A stretch of DNA of 64,000 bases from Sthenelais limicola. Lineage: Eukaryota > Annelida > Polychaeta > Phyllodocida > Sigalionidae. The stretch is taken from contig OW804097.1 in assembly GCA_942159475.1 (NCBI GenBank), positions 7,965,685-8,029,684 of the forward strand. Reading direction: 5' to 3'. The position numbers and the translations under genes were made by a program. The first letter of the stretch is position 1; each line of letters begins with the position of its first letter. This document shows positions 33,801 through 39,250 of this stretch, piece by piece. The notes beneath the pieces were generated by a model. The model saw only the letters and a list, made by a program, of their open reading frames with translations. It had not been told where the DNA came from and did no database searches.

Positions 33801-33804
33801 GTGA
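698..33804 (+). CDS. RNF213-like: RNF213-like (mysterin) E3 ubiquitin ligase, C-terminal part, 19 exons
   Basis: RNF213 is a giant cytosolic AAA+/RING/RZ-finger ubiquitin ligase involved in lipid-droplet biology and ubiquitylation of intracellular pathogens. Exons placed: 698-808, 8173-8262, 8902-8988, 12416-12556, 12695-12788, 21421-21591, 21690-21861, 24069-24145, 24574-24631, 24892-25088, 26536-26674, 27188-27271, 27494-27752, 27943-28123, 28479-28553, 28651-28842, 29001-29090, 32365-32558 and 33654-33804. From 21421 on every junction keeps phase and reads through to TGA at 33802-33804. Recognisable vertebrate RNF213 landmarks, in the expected order, are YGDSY, LPTMPE, KPGHCLGP, the STLxxW-like linker, GDGFCIKGLLDYL, ITYRLESELLPLI, DTLQM and LKHTQALW. 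These belong to the E3 shell and C-terminal domain downstream of the RING. At least one exon with the RZ finger is missing or unplaced between 12788 and 21421. Polyadenylation signals AATAAA lie at 34217 and 34641. The assignment is confident; orthology versus lineage-specific paralogy is not resolved. Confidence 0.88.
1107..2055 (+). other. Unassigned intronic open stretch followed by a LINE 3'-tail-like fragment
   Basis: A 144-codon + strand frame (1243-1677) and a 197-codon minus-strand frame overlap here; I recognise neither, and no splice signals or homology single one out. The end of the stretch (about 1995-2050) reads GAATAGTGTA...CATAATGTCTCTGGCTGAATAAAAA. It closely matches the 3' end of the LINE that finishes at about 7515, so this is probably an older 3' fragment of the same family. 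Confidence 0.35.
2657..4742 (+). pseudogene. LINE ORF2 remnant: endonuclease plus RT fingers and palm
   Basis: Three successive frames are needed: 2657-3475 (endonuclease and linker), 3491-4006 (RT fingers), 4107-4499 (palm with YADD at about 4393-4404). Thumb sequence continues to about 4740. The RT motif expected as F.DL.KAFD reads FKLAKAFNS (about 4127-4153), with the catalytic Asp lost. The second catalytic motif YADDC is intact. The element is inactive. Confidence 0.8.
2764..2974. repeat. Perfect 99-bp inverted repeat with 13-bp spacer
   Basis: The left arm is 2764-2862 and the right arm 2876-2974, identical over all 99 positions as reverse complements; the spacer is 2863-2875. A 12-bp direct duplication, TTGATAGACTTT, occurs at 2867-2878 and 2972-2983. 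The reading frame stays open across the palindrome, so a mirror frame appears on the other strand. The right arm interrupts the endonuclease coding sequence of the host LINE. Confidence 0.93.
4743..6845 (+). mobile_element. 5'-truncated Tx1/L1-like LINE copy nested in another LINE
   Basis: Coding sequence begins just after the RT palm (DENSVVETMNIIKKF, about 4747) and runs through the ORF2 connection region (4985-5524, KGRILVCNIFLLP, GGLGLRLIEEINTTNKIMWV). The C-terminal zinc-knuckle region follows (CDFCSKEDDLVHFLVEC, about 5950-6000; then WIILQAKAFVYRQKLF at about 6178). It is homologous to the 3' part of the LINE at 15.0-20.6 kb and shares its end (ATTGTAAAAGC, GGCAGGA, AATAAAG at about 6795-6830). 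Several frameshifts and stops make it inactive. No convincing target-site duplication was found. Confidence 0.8.
6285..6492 (-). mobile_element. Short retroposed insert with poly(A) and 12-bp target-site duplication
   Basis: The insert (about 6297-6480) interrupts the C-terminal coding region of the Tx1-like copy. It starts on the + strand with a poly(T) run, which is the poly(A) tail of a minus-strand insert. An AATAAA lies about 14 nt before the tail. It is flanked by TAGTAATCTTTT at 6285-6296 and 6481-6492. Homology to the LINE copy at about 20360-20400 resumes directly after the right duplication. The structure fits a processed transcript or SINE-like element; I do not recognise the parent. 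Confidence 0.8.
6847..7346 (+). pseudogene. C-terminal remnant of the split CR1/L2/Jockey-group LINE ORF2
   Basis: The frame reads ILVSLSNQNQIKRLQVVQNN (thumb region), then LWNTLFQEMRTLDEYHIFKAKLK, the usual 'LWN.LP...F...LK' ending of CR1/L2-type ORF2 proteins. It continues the frame lost at about 4740 across the nested insertion. Confidence 0.75.
8040..8105 (+). repeat. Possible LINE 3' tail with ATCAATCAAT end
   Basis: The sequence ...AATTAAAGTCGAAATAAAAGAATTAATCAATCAAT resembles the short-repeat tail of a CR1/L2-type element. I cannot read a protein upstream with confidence (7560-8040 has only short frames). It lies 67 bp before an exon acceptor. Confidence 0.35.
8173..8262 (+). CDS. RNF213-like: RNF213-like exon
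   Basis: The exon is preceded by TTCTTCAG and followed by GTAAGC, with 30 codons in phase 0-0. The peptide KYLQLAVVREVISKQHSPEQ resembles the 'YREV....H' helix of RNF213 that follows the YGDSY segment. Confidence 0.75.
8902..8988 (+). CDS. RNF213-like: RNF213-like exon
   Basis: Acceptor TTTCTAG, donor GTGAGT, 29 codons in phase 0-0. The peptide is polar (ISEPLRAFGNGTSSKEEGEK). It is assigned from splice sites, phase and position rather than strong sequence identity. Confidence 0.6.
8989..12415. other. 3.4-kb intron of the RNF213-like gene
   Basis: No exon recognised. Contents: a poly(T) run at about 9642-9659, a 13-bp motif (AAATGAAACTTC) repeated three times near 10437-10472, and a ~100-bp direct duplication (10684-10782 and 10988-11088). 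Short frames are not convincing. Confidence 0.5.
10684..11088 (+). repeat. Direct duplication of ~100 bp
   Basis: Copies at 10684-10782 and 10988-11088 share TGGTGTGAA.AAACCTCCGTTCC and GTTG.AACCAAGCAGAC.GACCAGATATGTA with scattered substitutions. This is probably a diverged dispersed or tandem repeat. Confidence 0.7.
12416..12556 (+). CDS. RNF213-like: RNF213-like exon
   Basis: Acceptor ATTTCTCAG, 47 codons, donor GTTAAC. The helical peptide (LLLTSEGLHEIVLHFHAAMTW, then HQLLHQYSFKPELLK) matches the helices just before the LPTMPE motif of RNF213. Confidence 0.75.
12695..12788 (+). CDS. RNF213-like: RNF213-like exon with the LPTMPE motif
   Basis: Acceptor TTTTTAG, frame continued from the previous exon. 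It begins GTLLPTMPEENGNERLL, matching the hallmark LPTMPE of RNF213 directly upstream of the RZ finger. The 3' limit is uncertain: GTCTTT at 12789 is a weak donor and the frame stops soon after. In other family members the RZ finger (YxCPNGHPY...GxCG) should follow within about 30 residues; here it does not. Confidence 0.7.
13640..14100 (+). pseudogene. LINE ORF2 C-terminal fragment
   Basis: A broken + frame reads SFINQGPVLWNSIPNKIKLHPLTDFRKFL at about 13798-13885, the typical end of a CR1/L2/Jockey-group ORF2. Stops follow. No element end is visible. Confidence 0.6.
14290..14491 (+). pseudogene. Second LINE ORF2 C-terminal fragment, different family
   Basis: The + frame at about 14319-14491 reads RSFLAKSDAAWNNLPNNIREIL...LKKELSNMFWKEF and ends in a stop. 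This is the same 'A.WN.LP..IR....LK..L' ending as the fragment before it but with a different sequence, so two LINE tails sit side by side. Confidence 0.6.
14857..14938 (-). other. Exon-like segment on the minus strand resembling the RNF213 pre-RZ-finger exon
   Basis: On the minus strand TTTTCCTCCAG (acceptor) precedes 82 nt coding CEMLEDAIQDGPSLF and NDPGIKFYYS, followed by a perfect donor GTAAGT. In RNF213 proteins the chain between LPTMPE and the RZ finger has this character (...DxLxxA...WYxC). The last base plus a GT or GC would restore the first RZ cysteine. I found no continuing RZ exon on either strand. It could be an inverted fragment of this gene, an exon of a paralogue, or chance. 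Confidence 0.35.
15144..15625. promoter_or_regulatory. Four GCGCATGCGC palindromes in the LINE 5' UTR (NRF-1-type sites)
   Basis: The 10-bp palindrome occurs at 15145-15154, 15360-15369, 15505-15514 and 15616-15625. Three copies are followed by related sequence (CTCTTCAAACC, CTCTTAGAAACC, CTCACAGACCC), so they sit in diverged tandem subrepeats. GCGCATGCGC is the core of the NRF-1 (animal nuclear respiratory factor 1) consensus. Internal promoter function is inferred. Confidence 0.7.
16028..17659 (+). CDS. LINE ORF1 protein: coiled coil, L1-ORF1-like RNA-binding region and NADAR domain
   Basis: The 543-aa frame is intact, while ORF2 of the same element is decayed. Residues about 1-100 are low-complexity and charged. 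About 80-200 are heptad-rich (AELEAIRGEN, DTTAIKDDVAG) and likely a trimerising coiled coil. About 215-345 resemble the L1 ORF1 RRM and C-terminal domain (RNLLIMGIKSSEEVES, VRKAVRIGKKQDVPIKIELP). About 369-520 form a NADAR/YbiA-like (DUF1768) domain: FFSSNNPLSNHFPARFFLDG, FDHVEQYLFYQKGK with the family's conserved Glu, LLSTEEKLIGEASPTNRTWG with the following IGLG, and RMWMKVQEEI. NADAR enzymes cleave N-glycosidic bonds of ADP-ribose or riboflavin intermediates and can reverse guanine ADP-ribosylation. Function in retrotransposition is unknown; nucleic-acid de-ADP-ribosylation or ADP-ribose binding is inference. Domain recognition is strong by motif. Confidence 0.85.
   Translation: MVVAAKAMSMTTQESGKGSKKELEASPETKNPIAKIPKHKDSDISAVVMTGETIMDTGDSGKSNDAGKNANNKEKAAETGLKNLLERMSQEREKTSKQEKEDFKMLKKKIAELEAIRGENADVKADTTAIKDDVAGVQVDMGAIKDDMSDIKEYNIQRDIAMGGFDERPRFQEEEMKAVRDVISTTKDTEVIKSQRDEQERDREFIQQETIKLERNLLIMGIKSSEEVESETVLYYKVHRVIREYLMIPNVTVRKAVRIGKKQDVPIKIELPTVEIAKQVYEARLRLKQFDEEGTPPGKGMNIQKDAPLIVHQRLAKVRSICTAAREKHYEVEQFGANIKINGIHYRHDQLDGVPTELLLSQLSKKEDEHTIVFFSSNNPLSNHFPARFFLDGHRFDHVEQYLFYQKGKIVGDPVKPALALNTKDPVECKRFMGNIYDGGQKWPVHRQEVLLKALRSKARHHEVVRDYLLSTEEKLIGEASPTNRTWGIGLGLDNPDVLNPAIWPTDGNLVGRMWMKVQEEIRTDSACNTPKKMVVEAAQGKA
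17709..18506 (+). pseudogene. LINE ORF2 endonuclease domain (frameshifted)
   Basis: The start ATGGAGCAAAATG lies 49 nt after ORF1. The domain reads LISFNINGLNN, then after a shift GLQETHS (catalytic Glu), ASRGMMLLIPKS, VVMGDFNANI, TWSRLQQNSRLDYIYLF and, after a second shift, SDHNEVHIDVY. All hallmark motifs of an APE-type endonuclease are present but spread over three frames. Confidence 0.8.
18616..20468 (+). pseudogene. LINE ORF2 RT fingers and palm joined to the C-terminal zinc region by deletion
   Basis: The frame at 18616-18990 (SRYFCALEKFKAEKKI) shifts at the 14-bp duplication to the RT frame (ITHEEVEKVFKSFKKHKSPG, then LLNVDYKIISKTLSNRLASF, IASLDFSKAYDSVNWSF). After TFTNN near 19640 the chain jumps to AIPKEWVRIIKE, which in the 4.7-6.8 kb copy lies far downstream of the palm. 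The YADD segment, thumb and connection region are therefore missing. The last part carries CTFCPKKDNLTHFFLEC, WIILQTKAFIYRQKLF and a stop at 20468. Confidence 0.8.
20469..20625 (+). other. 3' UTR of the NADAR LINE
   Basis: It shares ATTGTAAAAGC.A..A.GGCAGGA and AATAAAG with the nested copy ending at about 6840, which defines the family's 3' end. No long poly(A) is seen. Confidence 0.6.
20626..21420. other. Intron remainder, AT-rich
   Basis: No exon or RZ-finger sequence found. A short frame at 20686-20907 has no recognisable content. The segment ends in TTTATCTGCAG, the acceptor of the next exon. Confidence 0.5.
21421..21591 (+). CDS. RNF213-like: RNF213-like exon after the RZ-finger position
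   Basis: 57 codons in phase 0 with donor GTAAGT. The peptide has DDMKPGHCLGPASERG, matching the 'TGHVLGNP' loop that follows the RZ finger in vertebrate RNF213, and ILLRILVHLSLYLAAHENTK, matching the following helix. Confidence 0.85.
21690..21861 (+). CDS. RNF213-like: RNF213-like exon
   Basis: Acceptor TATGTGCAG, donor GTAAAT, ends in phase 1. It encodes YIRNHLEYDLKKIGEVTG and DDVHLMVHILIKRF, equivalent to the 'LQQHILKDLEQLAKMLG...VVHLVLRRL' region of RNF213. Confidence 0.88.
22320..24050 (-). mobile_element. Antisense CR1/L2/Jockey-group LINE, 5'-truncated, in an RNF213-like intron
   Basis: Read on the minus strand: linker and fingers (DKFNGFFASIGNHLAEQI, SSKSSGVKDMPAWLLKISLK, SWKASIVTPLYKAGSNTDPG) at 24050-23478. 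Palm motifs follow: AAYLDLRKAFDTVNHA at about 23320-23270, CGVPQGTTLGPLLF at about 23142-23100, and ADDTIIY at about 23045-23025. The thumb KYLGITIDKTLKFKEQVQ is at about 22780 and LQVIQNKILRIIFRLP at about 22560. Stops and frameshifts break it into at least four frames. Its 5' edge lies within ~20-50 bp of the acceptor at 24067-24068. Confidence 0.85.
24069..24145 (+). CDS. RNF213-like: RNF213-like exon immediately downstream of an antisense LINE
   Basis: The acceptor is GGTTGCAG with almost no pyrimidine tract, because the LINE lies directly upstream. The exon enters in phase 1 and ends at GAG before GTATGT. The peptide ILHTKDERLHWENVFANQFI matches the 'STKEMRNNWEKEIAAVISPELE' part of RNF213. 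Confidence 0.82.
24574..24631 (+). CDS. RNF213-like: RNF213-like short exon
   Basis: CAG acceptor, GTAAAT donor, 58 nt, ends phase 1. It encodes SIDQDLREANKKMTEDNTP, equivalent to the linker after the 'ISPELE' helix. Phase agrees on both sides. Confidence 0.75.
24892..25088 (+). CDS. RNF213-like: RNF213-like exon
   Basis: Acceptor TTTTATAG, donor GTAAGT; 198 coding nt with the split glycine. It encodes VPEMWGYRARVTPEYLSLKL and RTYPLLHHFLKN, equivalent to 'IWSCRKRITVEYLQHIV...VPILWHFLQKE' in RNF213. Confidence 0.88.
25427..25549 (+). pseudogene. Possible LINE ORF1 N-terminal fragment
   Basis: The frame starts MKPPKRGAAANATAEQSNTE and stops after 40 codons. The basic, Ala/Thr-rich beginning and the C/T-rich 5'-UTR-like stretch before it (25240-25390) look like the 5' end of a non-LTR element, but no conserved domain is present. 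Confidence 0.3.
25550..26535. other. Intron with X-box-like palindrome and short inverted repeat
   Basis: GTTGCTTAGCAAC at 25617-25629 fits the RFX-factor X-box. It lies between inverted GAATCCACCCA (25578-25588) and TGGGTGGATTCC (25653-25664). No exon is seen. Confidence 0.45.
26536..26674 (+). CDS. RNF213-like: RNF213-like exon
   Basis: Acceptor TTCACAG, donor GTATGT. It encodes EKLLRVVQLLPNIVRFVLMA and TTVEEFLKSLT, equivalent to 'ELRLVKFLPEILALQRDLV...SIRGFLSKHS' in RNF213. Ends phase 1. Confidence 0.9.
27188..27271 (+). CDS. RNF213-like: RNF213-like exon
   Basis: Acceptor TTTTTTCGTTGAG was chosen over the nearer CCAAG because only it keeps the frame (D-SKKNEADGLFLDVCSAWRR). It matches the 'ITVFLSTWNKLRRSL' helix. 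Donor GTAAGT, ends phase 1. Confidence 0.82.
27494..27752 (+). CDS. RNF213-like: RNF213-like exon
   Basis: 259 nt entering in phase 1 and leaving in phase 2. It contains FCDEDINEASPITKLLPNDH and GDGFCIKGLLDYLCSVHNKF, closely following 'RGLGLCATALVSYLIRLHNE', one of the best-conserved C-terminal stretches of RNF213. Confidence 0.92.
27943..28123 (+). CDS. RNF213-like: RNF213-like exon
   Basis: It encodes NATHLITYRLESELLPLISA, then YNFESIEQRLKDHFIAGKAF, equivalent to 'LHVISYEVERDLTPLILSNC...IQRQIVSRFLQGKPRL'. Donor GTAACT. Strong family match. Confidence 0.92.
28479..28553 (+). CDS. RNF213-like: RNF213-like exon
   Basis: 75 nt, phase 0-0, acceptor ATTTGCAG. It encodes IENVEFCDDINNVKQLENLK and KITQ, equivalent to the 'YEHLFMDIKNKMAQ' segment. 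Confidence 0.85.
28651..28842 (+). CDS. RNF213-like: RNF213-like exon
   Basis: 64 codons, phase 0-0. It encodes the helix SDIEDCLLCLDKAIGLIAML, then GGKPDTLLCTFMTDTLQMDE, equivalent to 'EVTLGFLSTAGGDPNMQLNVYTQDILQM' of RNF213. Confidence 0.92.
29001..29090 (+). CDS. RNF213-like: RNF213-like exon
   Basis: 30 codons, phase 0-0, acceptor TGTTTTACAG. CRLKHTQALWLLLSFEREKM is nearly superimposable on 'CQLKHTIALWQFLSAHKSEQ', the signature near the RNF213 C-terminus. Confidence 0.93.
29536..30421 (+). repeat. A-B-A-B type intronic duplication
   Basis: Block A (124 bp, CACTGCCGTATGTAGTG...GGGGTGGTTAC) occurs at 29536-29659 and 30219-30342 with about two differences in the bases compared. Block B (GTCAAGAAAATGTAAAAA...TTGGCAGCACTG) occurs at 30144-30221 and 30343-30421. 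The near identity indicates recent duplication. Confidence 0.85.
30415..30980 (+). pseudogene. LINE RT thumb fragment
   Basis: The frame begins LEYVTEYRYLGLEIDEGLTF, the conserved 'YLGxxID..L.F' thumb motif of CR1/Jockey-type LINEs, then breaks into stops within 30 codons. Related low-quality coding continues to about 30980. Confidence 0.55.
31715..31912 (+). repeat. Dispersed repeat, copy 1
   Basis: It shares CTGCCTCCCACA..A.ATGTGC, GGAGGCAG, TTCGATAGC.GGG, ATA..TAAGTA.ATAGCCAAAGAC and CTAGCG.CCA with 55665-55818 in the same orientation. No coding capacity; probably a SINE or MITE-like unit. Confidence 0.65.
32365..32558 (+). CDS. RNF213-like: RNF213-like exon
   Basis: Acceptor TTATAG, donor GTAAGT, leaves phase 2. 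It encodes EPFTTVDSTNYKRELHKEQQ and LLLARLYEFIVLHVTIKQ, equivalent to 'EPFGEISSRYKADLSPENAKLL...LLELHEMIILKLK'. Confidence 0.9.
33654..33804 (+). CDS. RNF213-like: RNF213-like terminal exon
   Basis: Acceptor TTTTTCCAG, entering in phase 2. It encodes LGEYLADYLEKIDAPDMPAL, FPQSIMVEQCVATWRAIWAY and ends SKKKK then TGA, equivalent to the 'LASCVSVWKTAAVLKWNREMR' C-terminus of RNF213. Confidence 0.92.
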
Positions 33805-36800
33805 TGTGAGAAAAGTCAAAGTCCATATCTGGTGACAACTGTAACGCTCAAAGCCCAGGCTTCTGGGTCAAATGGTATGAGTTTTTTCTTCACACAAGCA
33901 CAACAATTGTACTTGCGAAATGTTCTTTTTTAAAAGAATATAATTTTAATGACCTTATTTGAGAATATTTCATGGTATCATCAACGTTTGGATTTTCATT
34001 ACGTGAATTCCAATTAAATGATTATGTGATAAATTACCAAGAAAGTGATAAATGAGATTTGTCATTTTATCTCATCAAAAACTAAGAGATGATTATATAT
34101 ACCTAAGATTAAACACCCGTTAGTATACGTTTGTGTAACCACAGTGATGGGGATTGTGTGAGGGTAAGGGTTTGTGTGTGATTAAAGGTTATGCAGTAAT
34201 GACATTTGATTAAAATAATAAATATCATGGAATACAATATATTCAAGAGCAACACTAAAGTTCCCCATATAACAATAATAAAGGTATGGTAAATTTAATG
34301 ATTTATTTCAATATCAATGTTCTATATATATATGTTATGCCCAGTGATAGTCTTCCTTGTGTCAGGGGCCGATAATGCTATGTTTCTATATATACTGTTG
34401 TTACCTGAACATCAAGCTGGTATAACAATGGTTTAAAGAGTGTTTAAGTACTTATACATCTTATATTATAATACTTTGAGAATTATATAACTCTTATATT
34501 AGCACAAGAATTTACTGCTCGCTGGTACTAGATATGCATGTGATAAACTGTATAAAAGAGGCACACTAGTATTATTACAAACTGGTTTAGAACTAAAATG
34601 TTGACCCACTGTAAGAAATTGTCTTTGCCCTTGATTCAATAATAAACGCAGTTTTCCTGTGGTAAAAATGAAATGATTATTACTATCAGATCAACTTATG
34701 TGTCCTGCAATAAACTGGTTTTATTGACATTAATTAAATCTGAGTAACTCTTCAGCGTTTGACCATATTAATTGTAAAATGTTTATCTAATTCATCGGTT
34801 ATTCTCAAATTTCTTTTGACGAAATATTTCTCTGAATCTGTATCTAGATTGGTAGTGTTAACTGTGAAATTGAAGAATGTTTTGTGATTAGACAGGGCAA
34901 ATGATGTCACCAGGAACAGAAGCTTTGTTTGAAACATGCAGAATATGATACAATGGACTGCTTTACCATTATACACTTGGAACATATTTGGATAAATTAA
35001 GATCATAATGACTTTTGGGAACTTGTTTTTGATTTAAACTGCATTTCTGATTACAAGACGTTGAATAATAAAGTGTGATTTTTGCTTAACAATGTTTTCC
35101 CCTTTGTCAATGTTATACCAATTACAGCATTCAAATATGTCATGCACGGTGCATATCTTCTCAATATAATGAAATGCAAATATATCATAGATTACGTCAA
35201 ATGGTCGCCCAGTGAAACAAATGAAACCTTTAACTGTATCCATGTGCTGCCATTTTAAAAGTTGAATTACAGTGGGAGAAACTAAAGGCAATTTGCCCAG
35301 AGATTTGGCCTTCTAGTATACCGTAATGAAGCAGTCGGAGAGAAGTCGGAGGTTGTTCGTCACGAGCCCAGGCAGCGGAGTGTACCAATGGCTTGGCTTG
35401 TGCCTTTATTTATACTACAATATGGTAATTAATTAGTTGGAGACAAAGGATTCCTAGCAATGCCTCCCCTGCACTTGTCCCCTTCTAATTGGCTGAGAGG
35501 AATTCCTCTACCCAGTGGACTGACCCCAGCCCTCCTCCATGCCAGGATCATGCAATGTCTACCTGATAGTTGGTTTCTAACCTAACCCGCCCCACCCCCC
35601 TCTCCCCTCCCTTACCCAGAAACCCAAGCATATAGTCTCCTTGCCCTCCCTCGAACCCCATACCCCCGACCGGTTGATTAGATTAGCGCAGGGAACAATA
35701 CTTAGATTGGACAGGTTGCTGGGACAACAAGTTCCCATACAACAAGTGTCCCAGCATCCCCACCCCCCACCCCCCACCCCCTCCCAACTGGACCCAGGCA
35801 TGGCAGACTGAGATCCAAGATGGCGGGAGGGTGGGCGGCTCAATGGGGTTGGTAAAACAACCCAAAATAATGCAATTATTTACAACAGAATACTGGATCA
35901 CTCCTTTGGTCCACTCATTTTATTTCACCGAGTGCCTAACAAGCCAAGATAATACAAAACCAAAGCGGTCCAATAGAATTGGTTGCTGCGCTTTCTATAC
36001 ACTCTTATAATTTGACGTTGGCGCTTCTTTTTGACGTACTTCTTTTAGCACAACAACACAATTTGCTCTTTCTGCCTGTTTAAGTAATGGTCCAATAGCG
36101 CAATGGGAGCAGACCAACAATCTTGCCATTGATTTTATAATGAAACAAGCAAACCAGTACAATCTCTCTGTGCTTCTATTGTGCTAAATATAAAAGTGGA
36201 TGAAAAGTGAAAGAAAGGCACACTATAAATAAGCAAGTGCAGGTGCAAGCAATCCAATGGAATCGCAGCTTTGGCCTGACAAGTCAACAAAAACCTTACT
36301 AATCCTTAGCAACACAAATTTGAACAAATTAAAACAACAAAAAAAAGAATTTCCTTAGTGACAACTGCTTTTTCTTTGTAGCGACAAGAGAAATGAGAGC
36401 ATCTGGGTGCCACTCAGTGACCGTTGAAGACATTTAGCTTAGTTCCTGGCCTAGTTATCGACGTTTGAATAATAATAAAAAAAATGTATTAAATTTAATG
36501 AATAATGAATTCTTCTGCACGATAACGTTACTTACATAGGCCTTAATACTGATTTAATGTGAATTTTATGTGTGTAAAAGGTTTGAGAATGTGAGTTTGA
36601 TGGGCTATTGCAAGTGGCCAAGCCTATTTTTAATTAGTTGATGATTAATTATTTTAAAACGTCATTAGTTAAATTTCTTCAAGCATTAGACTGCATGGCA
36701 CTCAGCTACTTCGGAAACAGGAGAGTTTGGAGCCTTTTCAAAGGCTGGAACAGAAAAGCAGAAAACAGAATGTTCACCCTGAGAAGTTCTTTCTGCCTCT

Positions 36801-38650
36801 GGACTATAAGCCTACGCCATACTGCAGCATTTATTATTTAATCATTTTAGAGCCAGAATTTAAAAATTGAGTCACAGACAAACTGTGCTGTTTCTAATGG
36901 AGAACTATTAGAATAAAAAATCCTTAGGCTTAATATAACTGGGAAATACAGTAGGCCTAATGTTTTAGTGCCCCCAGTGCCAGAACAAACTTGAGCCATT
37001 GAACAATAGGGCAATATGCAACAAGGCCGGCCCACAAGGGCAAACAGCCGCACCAAATAATACCCTGTAGCCTAGACCTATTCAGTATTGAGTCACACTT
37101 TAACCTTTGAAAACATTAATGAAACTGTAGTGAAATGGAGTTATACAATTAGCGTACAACAGACAAGTAGTAATTCATCTTTTGAACAATTAAACCTACA
37201 TTTTGAGAAGCCTTGCCGACCTATCCATGTAATTTTCGCGGATCTTCTGTCAAGTGATGCCCTCTTTGGAGGAAACGTGCCAAGCCTAAGATGTTCCTCA
37301 CTGCCCCGCGGTGGCAGCACTGGCGCCTCTTCCCGCCACAAGCAAAGTGGTAGCAGCAGATGCGTCTCGCCGTTTGGTCGTTGCCAGGCTCGGGGCGGGA
37401 GACCGGCAGTCGCTCACACGCGCGGGCGGAGTAGACCCGCATGAGTCCCGGTGGTACATGCAGCCATGTATCGGTCTCCCCCTCCGATGATTTATGGAGG
37501 CAAGTAGTATATGAATTGGGGAAGGAGGCAAGTAGTATATGAATGGGCCGTTACGTCGGGCATCCCAACTATAGACGAATTTTGATTCGATATTCTCATG
37601 AGTTTAGGCAATATCTGCGCTCAGGTTATTTAACCAAATTTGATAGATATTTGGCTAGCAAATAGGCCTAACTAATACTAGGCTAATACTAATGGCATTT
37701 GGTAGGCGATTCCTGTGAAGGTGAAGAATAAAACAAGATTTGTCATGAATAAATCAGCCATTATATTTATAAGGTATGAAGATTGATATATCGATAACAA
37801 ATCTGTGTAAAAACAAATCAGTGTAAGGCCAATAAGAATAGGTGTGTTTCCGATGTATCTGGCTGAAAACTAGATACGGAGGTGGGTGGAAACATTTTGT
37901 ATTTTTTAAACAATTTTTTTAGGAAACGACCTCCCAGGAACTGAAAAAGTGTCTATTTTATAACAATTGTTGTTTTAAACAAGGGAAATTTGCTTTTTGA
38001 CAGTTCTGGTTTAGGAAAACCTGTTTTCCTGCTTTTATTAGCTTTTCTTGTAAAAAAAAATCCAAAAAACGGTACGGTAAAAATCAGGTATGGTCAAAAA
38101 AATGTAGGAATAGTCTTGGATAATATATTTATTTGGCTTGGTTAGGTGATATTTCAGTTTCTCTTCCATCTCCGAAAGGAGAGAAAAAAAAGAAAACATT
38201 TTTTCATGATCTAGTCCAACCGACTGCTTGGCAGCTTCTGTTTGAATAGAGAGTCCGTGCGTTTGACCTCGGTTGCTGGGGAACCAATAGTTCCGGCTCC
38301 GGTGGGGTCACCAAATGGCTTGCTGCCTCAACATAGAACGATATGAATTACTAGCATACATATCGTCACCATACAGTGTACAACTACATGTATCAGTTTT
38401 CAATTCATACTGCCACTTAATGATAACTTACATTAATGTGTACACAATACATCAGGGGAAGACTCAGGGCCTTTTATTGTTTTTAAATATAAGATAAACG
38501 GGGAATGCATGACCTATAGGTATTTCTTATCTGGCTAAAACCCATAGAAAAAGAAAAGTAAATCAATACAGCTACCACATTCTGATCATTTTGGGGGTAA
38601 AAAGCATTAGCTAATTATAAACCATCTTTGTACAAAAAAGCAGCTCTTGA
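33805..38650. other. 3' UTR then intergenic DNA
   Basis: The first AATAAA is at 34217-34222, another at 34641-34646. Beyond, I see C-rich low complexity (35755-35785), several CpG-rich stretches (37240-37460) and no gene. Short frames at 35577-35901 are translations of C/G tracts. Confidence 0.5.
37294..37342 (+). repeat. CpG-rich repeat, copy inverted relative to 42137-42190
   Basis: TTCCTCACTGCCCCGCGGTGGCAGCAC followed by CCTCTTCCCGCC.CAAG is the reverse complement, with a few changes, of the segment at 42137-42190. This is a short dispersed element without coding capacity. Confidence 0.7.
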
Positions 38651-39005
38651 ATTGAATTGAAAAATACTTTATTTGTCTGAGGTTTTACAGAGTATAGACA
38701 AATAGGTGACCAGGCTTCTGGATAAAATCCAGGTCTTCCAGCCGCCACCTCATTATAGAAAGACATCTATACAGACAGAGAGACTGGCCAAAAGATATAC
38801 TTACATGGTATAATACAAGTTAATGTTGATTTAACAAATCCTTACGTTAAAAGGCAAATAGGGCATAATACAAGTTAAGGCTCTTAACAAATACTTAGGT
38901 TATAAAGTATGTTATAAAACATTATAAAACATATAATATCAAAACTGACTAGTATCATTTCTCACGATACAGAGCACCATCAGCTAATTTTTAGACACTC
39001 ATTAT

Positions 39006-39136
39006 TGTAAATAAGTTGACTCTATAACTCCAGTGTCCTAGTTCGAATGCCTTTATTCAGTACTGACTCCTCACTCCTCCACGTCTGGAGCAACCTCTAG
39101 TGTTATGTTTTCATCACTAGATGTAGCCACCATACA
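39006..39136 (-). repeat. 3' LTR of the gypsy element
   Basis: 131 bp, TG...CA ends, preceded (element sense) by the polypurine tract and followed by the ATTAT duplication. Confidence 0.92.
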
Positions 39137-39250
39137 TCTCTCCCCTTTCGGGTTACAATACACATGTAAGTATCTAAGACAAATCTTTTACAAGAGTGAG
39201 AATAAGAAGAACAATAGTGAGTGGTTATACAATAATAAGTGTAGTTAATT

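Noticed and set aside
35577..35901. Two minus-strand frames rich in Gly/Trp/Ser
   Set aside because: Translations of C-rich low-complexity DNA (CCCCACCCCCC).
37088..37531. Several overlapping frames in a CpG-rich stretch
   Set aside because: All strands and frames are open because of composition; part of the stretch is a dispersed repeat shared with 42137-42190.
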